Shown in pieces: positions 17,220 to 27,500 of a stretch of DNA of 64,000 bases. Location of the stretch: the NCBI GenBank assembly GCA_965223465.1, contig OZ245025.1, forward strand, positions 2,728,001-2,792,000, written 5' to 3'. The stretch's first letter is position 1. Each line of letters begins with the position of its first letter. The DNA is from JAAELZ01 sp965223465. Lineage in GTDB: Bacteria; Pseudomonadota; Gammaproteobacteria; Arenicellales; Poriferihabitantaceae. The position numbers and the translations under genes were made by a program. The notes beneath the pieces were generated by a model. It saw nothing but the letters and a program-made list of their open reading frames with translations. It made no database searches and was not told where the DNA came from.

Positions 17220-18658
17220 TTCAACCCCAGCTTTCCTTGTTCGCCGTCGTCGTCATCTATAGCAACCAAGGGCTCCCACAAGTCTTCATTTAGATAACGT
17301 CCACCTCCGTACTGCAAAATCTGTCCGAAAGTGATTTGGGGCGACGACATTGCGTCGTCTGAAAATAGGTCTTCAGAATCCAAGTCCTTCAGCCAAGAAC
17401 ATAGGAATCGAAAGTGGTCAAAAACCGATCTATTGGTCTCCCTTTTCTTTTTTCCGCTTATGAGTTTGTCCCCGAAAGCGGACTGTCGATACTGGTCGCC
17501 GTAACTGAAGAACCAATCTGGGGTAATGGATAAATACCAATCACTATCGACCCGCACAAAACTGACCGAGAAGGAAAAATGTCGAGTGGAGAGAACCTTC
17601 TCTGGTTCATGCTTCTTGTATTTCCGTTCGAAGACTGATCGAGTGGCCTTTTTTTGCCCAAACCAAGTTATTGTCCTTGTATTGTCGGCATCCTCGATGG
17701 GAAGGAAAATAAACAGCCCTTCAATGTGTTTCCACAAGACACGATGACGATAGAGTTTTTGTTGAAGCGAAAAACGAAGAAGAGACTTGAAGACACGCTC
17801 GTGATCGACATCCACATCGAAGTAATCGCTAGGCTGAAAAGGCTCGACTGTCCCTTCGTCTATCAAGAACGCAAAAGGGTTATCGCCATCTTCCAAGTTG
17901 TGAAAGGTAATTAGCCTTCCACCGCTCACTTCATAATCCGACGGAACACTACGCTCTTGGCTTCTTACATAGTTCCCTACGGCTTTTCTCTGATTCCTAA
18001 TTTTCTTCCCGTCGAACACGTCAGGCACCAATTCGGCAATGTAAAGCGTTTGCGGAAAATAGAATTCAAGAAGATTTGCTGAAAGTGTCTCTGGCGGCTC
18101 TTTTGGGGGATCAAAATCCTGATCGGCAAGGCCAACGTCGCAACCCCGCATGTATGCACCGAGGATATCTAAAGCCCGCTTGAGAGTTTGTGGTGATGCG
18201 TTCGCGCCCTTTGTCGCCAGATCAGTAAAATCCATAATGTCGGACGACGTATTGAACTCTACTTTGTCTTGGCAAACCTTGTTGATGCTTTCAGCGGAGT
18301 AGCTACCTTGTTTGCGAGTTAGGATGTAAATAATGATTCGGTCGTATTTCTCGTTAAGTCCGTGACTAATTATCTTTTTCAGCGAGTCCTTTACCTTTTC
18401 AAGTGATTTGTCAGATGTCACTTGGATGGCAACTTTGGCATCATCGTCAGCAAGGTCAATTCCGGGGAAGTTCTGCCTCTCTTCTTCATTCAGGTTTCGA
18501 ATGTTTTTGAAGCCATATAGCTCCCTGAACATCCCACAAAATACGTCTTCACATACTTTGTTGATATCCAGAAGCCCCATCGCAACCGATGTCTCGACCT
18601 CCCGTGACAGGTTGGCAAGGTCTTCATTGAACTGATTGATTAGTCTTACATGCTTCAA
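17216..18658 (-). CDS. SMEK-domain nuclease-like protein fused to an APAZ domain (short-Ago partner)
   Basis: Residues 1-160 match the SMEK domain pattern: MGLLDINKVCEDVF, FPGIDLADDDAKVAIQVTS near 65-83, LEKVKDSLKKI and RIIIYILTRKQGSYS. GIDL followed by IQVTS is the Asp...Gln-x-Thr variant of the restriction-endonuclease-like core. Residues about 200-450 fit APAZ: FPQTLYIAELVPDVF, then DYFDVD, LRFSLQQKL, RHFSFSVSFVRV and WYLSITPDWFFSYG. APAZ domains pair with short Argonautes. The first usable start is a TTG at 18658, with AGG about ten bases upstream; the next Met (27) would cut into the SMEK domain. The gene starts 16 bases after the Res stop, so it may share the upstream transcript. It is probably the toxic effector. 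Confidence 0.8.
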   Translation of the reverse strand: MKHVRLINQFNEDLANLSREVETSVAMGLLDINKVCEDVFCGMFRELYGFKNIRNLNEEERQNFPGIDLADDDAKVAIQVTSDKSLEKVKDSLKKIISHGLNEKYDRIIIYILTRKQGSYSAESINKVCQDKVEFNTSSDIMDFTDLATKGANASPQTLKRALDILGAYMRGCDVGLADQDFDPPKEPPETLSANLLEFYFPQTLYIAELVPDVFDGKKIRNQRKAVGNYVRSQERSVPSDYEVSGGRLITFHNLEDGDNPFAFLIDEGTVEPFQPSDYFDVDVDHERVFKSLLRFSLQQKLYRHRVLWKHIEGLFIFLPIEDADNTRTITWFGQKKATRSVFERKYKKHEPEKVLSTRHFSFSVSFVRVDSDWYLSITPDWFFSYGDQYRQSAFGDKLISGKKKRETNRSVFDHFRFLCSWLKDLDSEDLFSDDAMSSPQITFGQILQYGGGRYLNEDLWEPLVAIDDDDGEQGKLGLK

Positions 18659-18674
18659 ACTCGATACCTAATTC

Positions 18675-21600
18675 CTATTCCACGTATCCCATCATCCCGT
18701 CAACGTCCGTGGACTTGATATAGCGGGCTGGGTTTTCTGTGTCTGTTGCGATTTCTTCAAAATGGCGCTCTCCGCACTTGATTTTCGCGCCTTCAAGGTG
18801 GCGCAAATCGTCCCACCATGTGCTGCCTTTTGTTTCGACGACGAAGTACAGTTTTTCCTCGCCATCGTTCTCCACGACAACCGCCCAATCGGGGTTGTAC
18901 GAACCAAGTGGCGTTGGCACTTTGAACCACGCGGGCAACTTGGCATAGACCTTCACCTTTTCATTCTTCTCTAAGTCCTCGGCAAAAGACTTCTCCACGC
19001 CTCCTGAGTCATACACGACATGGGTGTAGACGGACTTTTGAACTTCCAGCGTATTCTTCAGATAGCCTTTCAGCTCTTCCTGCTCGAAGAGTTCCTGAGC
19101 ATAGAAATGGTCTTCACCGATTTTCGTGTACTTGATTCCATCCACCAGCGCTAACCGCTTTGTGCGGTTGATTGCCTCTGAGCAATAGTCGATAAACTGC
19201 TGGGGATTGCGAAGGAAGTCTTGTAGCCTGCGGCTCTCCCTGAGAACTTGGACAATGCTCTTTCTGGTAAGCTGGGTCTTGTCCTGCAAGTCGGTAATGA
19301 TGTCGGGCAATTCGATATCATTCTCGTGGATTGTGGTATAGCCGGATGCGCTGGTTTCCTGAACCCCTACGCCGCCTTTGCCGATTGCGATATCTGCCTT
19401 TCGGAATTGAGCACGAGTTTTCGTAATTGGCGGACAGTTCCTGATTGCATCAGCACAATCGTTCAGAAGTTTGAGATTGTCGAACTCTACGCGGTAAGTC
19501 GTCTTGTACTTAATCCGCTCCCAAAGCAGGCGGAAGTCATCGGACTCAAGAACAGCTTCCCGCGTTCGAATAATCTTCCGGTCATCGGCGTTCTTAATAT
19601 CCAGCTTGCCTGCCAGCTTGCGCAGAACACCCTGAATGTCCGAAGCGATAATGCCCGCCTGTTCCTCTCCATGATCCTTGACAAGCTCCTGCTTGATGTC
19701 TTCCGGCAGTTCAAAGTTTCCGTCTTTCAACACTGCACGGAGACTGTCCTGCACTTTCCCTTTGGCATCCACAAATTGTCGATCCTTGAGGAACTGCCAA
19801 ATCTTCTCAGACTGCTCTACACCCAATGGTGCAACTTCACCTTGATCGTTGAGGGTTTGAATGGTTGCGAATTGGTGCGGCTCAACAATGCCAAAGCGAA
19901 TACCCGTGTCCTGCTCGATCTCTTTTTGCAGGTTCTCGGCAAATTTTTCGTAATTCTCCGTCGCAATCACAGTCAGCGTATTTACGTCGTTTCCGCGAAG
20001 CCTTTCACCATTCTGATTAACGCAGAGACGCAGACCACGGCCAAGTGTCTGGCGGCGTTCCCGTTCACTGCCCATGTCACGAAGCGTGCAAATCTGGAAT
20101 ACGTTCGGATTGTCCCAACCTTCCTTCAGAGCGGAGTGAGAAAAGATAAACTTCAGCTTGGTATCGAAGCTCAGTAGCTTCTCCTTTTCCTTCATAATCA
20201 GGTTGTACGCCCGCTCGGCATTGTCGCGGTTTGCCTGATTATTCTCGGCGGTTTGTACGGATCGACCTTTCTTGTCGATGGAGAAATAGCCGTTGTGAAC
20301 TTCGTCCGCATCAGCCTCCAGATCAATCTCTTTGAAGAGACTTTGATACTCTGCTGACTTTGCCAGCTTGCGGTATTCTTCCTCGAACATCCGAGCGTAC
20401 TTGCCCTTCACGGCGTTACCGTCTTCGTCGTACTGGCGGTAGTGCTCGACGCTATCAATAAAGAACAGACTCAGCACTTTGATCAGTTTTTTGTTCGCTG
20501 CGAACATCAGCTCTTTATCGAAGTGCTCTTTGATCGTCCGCCGGATCATCAAACGCTTGATCTGGTCGGGATCAACACCACCAATGGCATCGCCTGGCCT
20601 CAGTAGTTGATCGAACCCATCACCTTTCACCTCAATGGACTCATTGTCCTTTCCGCAGGTAATAGTACCGATCTGCATGTTTTCGTAGATTGCACGGCCT
20701 GTTTCCTGCTCCAGATCGTCCCCGTCTGCCACGGTCATGAACTCTCGCCGGACATTCTTGCCACGCTGTACATCCACCTCGACCTTGGCCGTGATTGATC
20801 CTTTCCGATTTTGGGTAGAGTCCAGACGGATATAGGGTTTGTTGTGGCCACTGTCGATCTGGAGCGAAGCCACCTCAATTTGCTTAACCAGACCGCGCTC
20901 ATAGGCGTCCACAGCATCCAAACGGAAGGTCATGTGATGCTTGTCAACATGGGTAGCGGAATATCGCAGGGTACACAGCGGGTTCATCGCCGTGAGTGCT
21001 TCTTTCCCTTTACCCGTCAGGCCACCGTCAACACTTTGCGGCTCATCGACGATAATGATGGGGTTCGTGGCGCGAACAAGGTCAATCGGCTTTTCACCAC
21101 CTGTGTTCTCGTTCTCCTTATAAAGATTATTTACATCCTTCTTGTTGATCGCGCCGACCGTCGTGACCATGATCTGGATATTGCTACTGGTCGCAAAGTT
21201 ACGAACCTGTCCGAGCTTTGAAGAATCGTAGAGAAAGTATTCGTAGCCCTTGGCCTTTGGATACAAGCCTTCGAAGTGCTCCTGCGTGATTTGCAGCGTT
21301 TTGTATGTACCTTCCTTAATCGCAACGGACGGCACGACAATCACAAATTTGGTGAATCCGTAGTTCTTGTTTAGCTCGAAGATCGTGCGCAAATACACAT
21401 AGGTCTTGCCCGTTCCGGTCTCCATTTCAACGGTGAAGTCCCCACTGGCCAGTTTCTCAGTGGGGCGCAAGCCATTCTGGAACTGCACCTTGCGCAGGTT
21501 CTCTTCAATTTCTTCATCCACCAGCACCAGCCTGTTACCAATACCGAGCTGGCTTTCCTCCATACCCAATGACAAATTGGGGCTGGATTCCGGCTGGAAT

Positions 21601-21707
21601 GTTACGGTGAACTCTGAACGGGATATTTCCTGCCCCTTAAACAGACTAACAACCGAGTCTATCGCGGCGTTTTGGTATTCCAGATCGTCTTCAAAATGCA
21701 GCTTCAT
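18675..21707 (-). CDS. res: Type III-like restriction subunit Res (helicase-nuclease)
   Basis: Superfamily 2 helicase motifs are in order: Walker A ETGTGKTYVYL near 96, IIIVDEPQSVDG near 216 (DEPQ box), LRYSATH near 248, SALKEGWDNPN near 525 and RRQTLGRGLRL near 550. The C-terminus carries NPDWAVV near 936 and VVETKGS near 952, a PD...ExK nuclease core. Res subunits translocate or slide on DNA and cut in complex with Mod. At 1010 residues it is full length. GGGAGA lies before the ATG. The gene starts 12 bases after the Mod stop. Confidence 0.93.
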   Translation of the reverse strand: MKLHFEDDLEYQNAAIDSVVSLFKGQEISRSEFTVTFQPESSPNLSLGMEESQLGIGNRLVLVDEEIEENLRKVQFQNGLRPTEKLASGDFTVEMETGTGKTYVYLRTIFELNKNYGFTKFVIVVPSVAIKEGTYKTLQITQEHFEGLYPKAKGYEYFLYDSSKLGQVRNFATSSNIQIMVTTVGAINKKDVNNLYKENENTGGEKPIDLVRATNPIIIVDEPQSVDGGLTGKGKEALTAMNPLCTLRYSATHVDKHHMTFRLDAVDAYERGLVKQIEVASLQIDSGHNKPYIRLDSTQNRKGSITAKVEVDVQRGKNVRREFMTVADGDDLEQETGRAIYENMQIGTITCGKDNESIEVKGDGFDQLLRPGDAIGGVDPDQIKRLMIRRTIKEHFDKELMFAANKKLIKVLSLFFIDSVEHYRQYDEDGNAVKGKYARMFEEEYRKLAKSAEYQSLFKEIDLEADADEVHNGYFSIDKKGRSVQTAENNQANRDNAERAYNLIMKEKEKLLSFDTKLKFIFSHSALKEGWDNPNVFQICTLRDMGSERERRQTLGRGLRLCVNQNGERLRGNDVNTLTVIATENYEKFAENLQKEIEQDTGIRFGIVEPHQFATIQTLNDQGEVAPLGVEQSEKIWQFLKDRQFVDAKGKVQDSLRAVLKDGNFELPEDIKQELVKDHGEEQAGIIASDIQGVLRKLAGKLDIKNADDRKIIRTREAVLESDDFRLLWERIKYKTTYRVEFDNLKLLNDCADAIRNCPPITKTRAQFRKADIAIGKGGVGVQETSASGYTTIHENDIELPDIITDLQDKTQLTRKSIVQVLRESRRLQDFLRNPQQFIDYCSEAINRTKRLALVDGIKYTKIGEDHFYAQELFEQEELKGYLKNTLEVQKSVYTHVVYDSGGVEKSFAEDLEKNEKVKVYAKLPAWFKVPTPLGSYNPDWAVVVENDGEEKLYFVVETKGSTWWDDLRHLEGAKIKCGERHFEEIATDTENPARYIKSTDVDGMMGYVE

Positions 21708-21719
21708 CAGACATTCTCC

Positions 21720-23699
21720 CTACAAGCTGCGCACATGGTTTATACCGTTCTGCTCAAGAATGGCGGCCATGTTGGTTTTTGAAACATCATCGCTGAACGC
21801 ACTATCACGGAAGAAGACATGGGTATCAGAGCTTGGCGCAAGCTCCCGATGCCATTCGACGATGCCTTGGCCTATTCCTTCGACTTGATCCTTGTGGATG
21901 GACTCATCAAGACACGCAAACAAAACGCCATAACCAATGCTATAAATTGTCTTGCCGTCCAGATCACGAGTTTCAATTGGGACAGTAAGGTCAACACCAC
22001 GTTTAATCAGCAGTTCATACAAAACATCGGCATTTGACCGACCTTCAACTAAATGTTCTTGATGATCGAGTAGACTTGTTTCTATGTCGCTATTATCTGG
22101 CGACCATGCATGAAGATTCGACTTTGCTAGTTTGAATACTTTAAAACCTAGATCGCCACTGAACTCCAAATCCTCTTCTAAGCAAGAACTACGAACGCGA
22201 CGCATTCTCTCTTTCGTAATTTCGGTTATCGTTTCATAACCCGCTTTGAATTCATCTGTCTTTTCATCGCAATATTCTGGCAGTTGTACCAAGATATATA
22301 GCAAACTCTGTGCGTATTCTCGACTGAAATTAACGACCCCGTGACCAGTTGATCCAGACCCAGCAAAAAAGTCCATCACAATATCGCCGCTCTCAACCCT
22401 CGCTATTTCGCAAAGATACTTTATTAAGGAGGACGGCTTTGCATTGTCAAATGGGATATCAATCTTGTTAAGCTCATGGGAACTCTTCTGATTAATGTGA
22501 TCCTCTACCAAACTGTTGGGTTTAGCTGACGCCTTTTCGATTACGTCTTTAAGGAATGTCTTGGTGTAAACATTCCACTTCGCGGGGTTGCCATCTTGGT
22601 CTACGAGATTTGATGAGCGGACTCTCTTAATGACCAAATTGTCCTTTTCCTCAAGGTATTTGTTTTTTGTCCAGCGCCAGATTTTGTCATTGCCAGATTG
22701 CGGAGGAATCTCTTCGCCGTCTGCAACAGGCGTAGGGAAAATATCGCCCGGCGGTATTACAAAGGTTCCGTCTGGGCATTCAATCCAATAGCGCTGATTG
22801 GTGCATCCACGCATCGGATCGAGGCTCGTCATATACAGTCGAATCTCTTGATACTTATCCCCGTCACGCGGGCCACCTTCCTGCACACAGTTATATGCGT
22901 CGTAGTTGATTCCACCAATAAACGGTTTACATTCCTGACGATTTTTCGCGTAAGTAAGAATGTAGTCGAAATTCGGAGACCAATAGTCTCCTTGATTGTT
23001 TGCCTTCTTAGAAACCCTTGCAGCACATCCTAGGAAATTCTCGCTGCCAAATATTTCATCGCAGAGTTTCTTCAGATTTGCCTGCTCATTATCGTCAATA
23101 GAAATAAATATTAGTCCATCTTGTCTCAAGTAATTGCGAGCAAGCTTTAGACGGGCATACATCATATTCAACCAATTGCCATGCTTCCTCCCTGTCTTCT
23201 CTGTATTGCTTGAAAGTTTCAGCCCTTCTTCATCTACTTGTTTTGTATACTTCAAATATGTTTGTAAGTTCTCTTGATACTTGTCTGGATAAACGAACTC
23301 TTTCCCTGTGTTATACGGCGGATCGATATATATTAATTTTATTTTGTTTGCATAGCTTTTTTGGAGCAGCTTTAATACTTCTAGGTTATCGCCTTCGACT
23401 ATGAGGTTTTTTGTATCCTCCCAATCAACACTCTCTTGTGGGCAAGGTAATAACGTACCTGTTGAAGGAGTTAGCGCGATTTGACGAGCCTTCTTCTTCC
23501 CATGCCAACTGAGGCCGAACTTTTCCTCGCCTTCCTCCAAAACATTAGCATCACCGAGCAACTGGCGAAGCACATCAAAATTTACACCTGCCTCACTAAA
23601 TGCCTCGGGGAACAGTTCTTTAAATCGCTCAATGTTCTCTGAAACGATGTCGGCACTTTCGCCTTCTTCTGGTTGTACTTTCTTCATTCTGCTTCCCAT
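21720..23699 (-). CDS. mod: Type III-like DNA methyltransferase Mod
   Basis: LIYIDPPYNTGKEF near 122-135 is the catalytic DPPY motif and VMDFFAGSGSTGHGV near 440-454 is the SAM-binding FxGxG. DPPY before FxGxG is the beta-class order typical of type III Mod and other adenine methylases. NLIVEGDNLEVLKLL near 99 is the usual lead-in. A family-typical N-terminal helical region precedes the core. ATG 23699 is taken; ATG 23687 has a better GGGAAG site and may be the true start. The predicted product is N6-methyladenine, but the recognition site cannot be read from sequence. Confidence 0.93.
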   Translation of the reverse strand: MGSRMKKVQPEEGESADIVSENIERFKELFPEAFSEAGVNFDVLRQLLGDANVLEEGEEKFGLSWHGKKKARQIALTPSTGTLLPCPQESVDWEDTKNLIVEGDNLEVLKLLQKSYANKIKLIYIDPPYNTGKEFVYPDKYQENLQTYLKYTKQVDEEGLKLSSNTEKTGRKHGNWLNMMYARLKLARNYLRQDGLIFISIDDNEQANLKKLCDEIFGSENFLGCAARVSKKANNQGDYWSPNFDYILTYAKNRQECKPFIGGINYDAYNCVQEGGPRDGDKYQEIRLYMTSLDPMRGCTNQRYWIECPDGTFVIPPGDIFPTPVADGEEIPPQSGNDKIWRWTKNKYLEEKDNLVIKRVRSSNLVDQDGNPAKWNVYTKTFLKDVIEKASAKPNSLVEDHINQKSSHELNKIDIPFDNAKPSSLIKYLCEIARVESGDIVMDFFAGSGSTGHGVVNFSREYAQSLLYILVQLPEYCDEKTDEFKAGYETITEITKERMRRVRSSCLEEDLEFSGDLGFKVFKLAKSNLHAWSPDNSDIETSLLDHQEHLVEGRSNADVLYELLIKRGVDLTVPIETRDLDGKTIYSIGYGVLFACLDESIHKDQVEGIGQGIVEWHRELAPSSDTHVFFRDSAFSDDVSKTNMAAILEQNGINHVRSL

Positions 23700-23734
23700 G
23701 ACTTAGCGTTCACACTTTCTTTCATATATAGGGT

Positions 23735-24529
23735 TTAAAGGCTGCCTTTGATTTCAGCAATCCTATCGTTAATATTTTTTACCTTCGTATTCAGCTCGAC
23801 CTGCCTGCCCATTTGCTTCTCTTTCTTCAGCTTGTTGGCAATCTCGGCCTTCTGAGTATCCAGCTTTTCAAGTTCACGTAGCTTCTCTAAGCGGCCAGTC
23901 GCCTGATTTGAGGTGCCCCCATTGGTAGAGAGCACATCCAGCTTGAAGTCACCACTATGGATCGCACAGTTGATCGCGATTACGCGCTCCATGAGCGCTT
24001 GGTAGAAACGCCAAAAGTCTGTGAACGGCAAAGCCGTAACTTTTAGGCTATTCATAAACTTGCTTTCCGACGCGGACTGATCGGAGAAGGTGAGCCAGCC
24101 GGAATTCACGGAATCTTCCAACACCCATTTTTCTTTGTCCGCCTGATTGATCCGCTTATCCGCCAGACTAATAGACAAACTAGTGTGACCATCTATCTCT
24201 GCCGTAAAGAGCAGGACAAGGGGATATGGGATCGAGCGGTTGATAAAGTGCGCAATCCGCGCAGCGCGGCTGGAATTGCTTAACTCGACATGCAGAACGG
24301 CCACCTCTGGGTATTCGCGTATGTCGTCACCGTAAGCCGCGATATTGATCGTGCTGGGTTTGAGCGTGTAGAGCCATCGCACGCGCGAGATATCGTCTTT
24401 GAGGCACTTCTTATCCGTAGCATCGAGTACGCCGTTGTCCAAAAACAGTTTCTTAAAGACAGGCTTATCGAGCCTGCAAGAACTTGGGATATCCAGATGC
24501 TCAAGGAAGTCATCGAAGGATTGAATCAT
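23735..24529 (-). CDS. DUF4391-type protein of the restriction operon
   Basis: The 264-residue sequence has the hallmarks of DUF4391: VRWLYTLKPSTINI near 50-63, a conserved IPYPLVLLFTAEID stretch near 96-109, and a C-terminal coiled-coil with LEKLRELEKLDTQKAE near 218-233. Function is unknown. In my knowledge of the family it occurs between an SNF2-type helicase and a type III-like Mod/Res pair, exactly as here. Its ATG overlaps the helicase TGA (ATGA), so translation is coupled. It may be a specificity or bridging factor, but that is inference. Confidence 0.75.
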   Translation of the reverse strand: MIQSFDDFLEHLDIPSSCRLDKPVFKKLFLDNGVLDATDKKCLKDDISRVRWLYTLKPSTINIAAYGDDIREYPEVAVLHVELSNSSRAARIAHFINRSIPYPLVLLFTAEIDGHTSLSISLADKRINQADKEKWVLEDSVNSGWLTFSDQSASESKFMNSLKVTALPFTDFWRFYQALMERVIAINCAIHSGDFKLDVLSTNGGTSNQATGRLEKLRELEKLDTQKAEIANKLKKEKQMGRQVELNTKVKNINDRIAEIKGSL

Positions 24530-27500
24530 CCGGTCGCCTCCTTGCTATCGTTTCGTAGAGAGGGCACCGCGTCGTCTTGGTCAACGAGTATCAGGTAGGA
24601 AATCACGGCAAAGTCTTCAATGCCCTGACTGCTTGTCGCAGTGAGCACCGTGCCACCTTTGGTGAACAGGCTTTCGACGCCTTTCTCTTCACTCTTACCC
24701 GCGATGCTATCCACGGCAACGGCGAGCAAGTGTTGATAGTGCTCCATGTTGCGGCCTTGCTTGGTCTCATCATTCACGTAGTTCGCCGCGCCCTCGTCTA
24801 TATCCGAATGATTGAAGGCTTGGCGCTTGAGAAGATCGAGTACCTTTTTGCTTTGGGTGAAGTTCAGCTCGATCACAGCATTGTCGGATACATAGACGAG
24901 AAAATAGGGAGCCAGCGGATAGTTATCGTCCACCTGAACAGCCTGTGTACCTGTTCGAATATTCTTCAGACAGAAAATCACGCCGGACTTCAGCCCCTCT
25001 TCAGAGAGCGATTCATCAAGCGTCACGGCGGCATATAGACCGACGGGCGCTTGCTCCAGCGCATGGAGATTCTGGCTCTTAGCGCTTTCTTCTGGACGAT
25101 TGCGATTCATGTAGTCCGACAAGTCCATCCGAAAGTCATTAAGCGTAAGGTCGGTAATGGAGACGCCGCCCGCCATGTCTTCCAGATCGACAACGGCTTC
25201 CTTCAATTGCTGGAGCTGCTTACGGCGATACTCAAGGTCATTCATTTCCTTGGCGTTCTCGTCAATGACGTTTTCCTCGCCTGTCGCGGAAATATCCAGT
25301 AACACCATACGGCCTGATACACGCGCTTCCAGATTGATGTATTCATCCAGCTCCATGTTCGGCCAGAAATTGATAAGCTGGATTTGCTCGTTCTTGGAAC
25401 CAAGCCGATCCACACGACCAAAGCGCTGGATAATCCTGACCGGATTCCAGTGAATGTCGTAGTTAATCAGCGTGTCACAATCCTGAAGGTTCTGACCTTC
25501 GCTGATACAGTCAGTAGCGATGAGCAGATCAATCTCTGCGGTCGCGTTCGGGTCAATCTTGTCCCGCTCTTTCGATACTGGTGAAAATGCAGTGAGGATA
25601 TTGCTAAACTCTGTTCCTACACCTGAAAGTGTGCACTTATTTCTACCGCTACCACTGACAACAGCGCAATATACATTACATTCTTTTTGAGCCCATTCGT
25701 ATAGGTTAGAAAATAAATAATCCGCCGTATCACTGAAAGCAGTAAACACGATCAGTTTCTTATTGTCTTTGTTAATAGGGTTTTGTGTTTTCGATTTAAT
25801 AGTCGCTTTTAATTCTTCTAGTTTTGCATCTCTATTCGGTATTATGCGTGTAGCATCTGCCAGTAATTTTTCTAGTAGGCTTTTGTCGTACTCTAGATGC
25901 TGACGCCATTTTACTTGGTCAGTATCTTGAATCAGCACCTTGATTTTGTTTCCGACCATAAAATCGATTAGGTCGGGGGAATCTATTTGGACTTCTTCAA
26001 TGCTAAGCTCTTCAATTTCTTCGTTGGAATGCAGATCGATTTTTTCCAATAACCCATCCACTTGTGCCAACAAGCGTTCAACTGTAATCGCAAATGAGTT
26101 GATCGAACTTTCCATTCGCTTGAGCAAATTCACCCTCATTAGATGCAGGAGGCTCTCTTCGCGATCTATCTGCTTGAAAATACCTTTGCCATCTCCGACC
26201 TCCATGGAGTAACGCCGATCGTATTCCTCCTTTTTGTCTTCTCGAACATATTTCAAAGGAGAGTAGGCTGCTAGATGGAGTCGCCTAATATCGCGATTGA
26301 CCTCAGTTAGATAAGGGTAGTCACCATGGATATCTATGTCACTGTTCACATTGATTGGAGGGAGTCTTTCTGGAAACTCTCCAACCTCTTCGGTGCCATA
26401 ATACTTTTCGATATGTTTACGAGACCGAGCAATCGTTACCAGATCCAGTAATTTAAAGTAACCAAAACCCATAGAATCAAGCAACTGTGAGACTGTCCTT
26501 GATTCGACTGGTCGTTTTAACCATGCATTAAACTGCTTCTGTGATAGGCGCAGGGTCGAATCTATGCTCTTAATACCTTTGTCCGCGAATGCATAGTCTT
26601 TACCCTCTGTAATAAAAGCAATTTGGTTCTTAAGATCATTCATACGATTATTGACTGGTGTAGCAGAAAGCATCAACACCTTGGTTTTGACTCCAGATTG
26701 GATGATGTCTTCCATCAGTCGTTGATAACGCGTACGAGTATCTTTGGTCGGATTGTTGTTACGAAAATTATGCGATTCATCAATCACAATCAGATCATAG
26801 TTCCCCCAACTAAGCGTCTCCAAGTTGATCTCGCCCGAAAGACCAGCAGTGCGACTTAAGTCCGTGTGGTTTAACACATCATAGTTAAACCGGTCATTTG
26901 CAAGGAGATTTCGCTTATCGTTGATGGTGTACATCGTCCAATTATCACGAAGCTTCTTCGGGCACAACACCAAAACACGGTCATTGCGAAGCTCGTAATA
27001 TTTGATAACCGCTAACGCTTCAAAAGTCTTACCTAGACCAACACTATCTGCAATGATGCAACCGTTGTATTTTTCAAGTTTATCAATTGCCCCGATAACA
27101 CCGTCTTTTTGAAATCTGTAGAGCTTGCTCCAGATTCCCGTTTCTTTGAAGCCCGTTTTGCTACGAATAATATTCTCTTCGTCTATATCTTCTATAAAGT
27201 CTCTGAATATGTTGTACAGGGTGAGGAAATAGACAAAACTGGCGGGCTGTTCAGCAGCAATGAAATCCAGCTTTTCAAGAATATCCTGTCGAATACATGT
27301 CGCACTATCTTCATCCGACCAAATACTGTCGAACCACGTTAACAGTTGCTTAGTCGTTTCGACATCAGATATCCCTGTATTTATTTGTAGACTGTCTGAG
27401 CGAACTTCGCCCAGGCCAGTCGGCGTAAGGGTTGCACTGCCATGAACGGCAAAGCACTCATCAGCTTCATCCGAAACTAGATGAATAAGGTTTTGACTTG

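Noticed and set aside
19248..20177. 309-codon open frame on the plus strand
   Set aside because: It is fully antisense to the well-supported res gene, has no ribosome site and no protein character.
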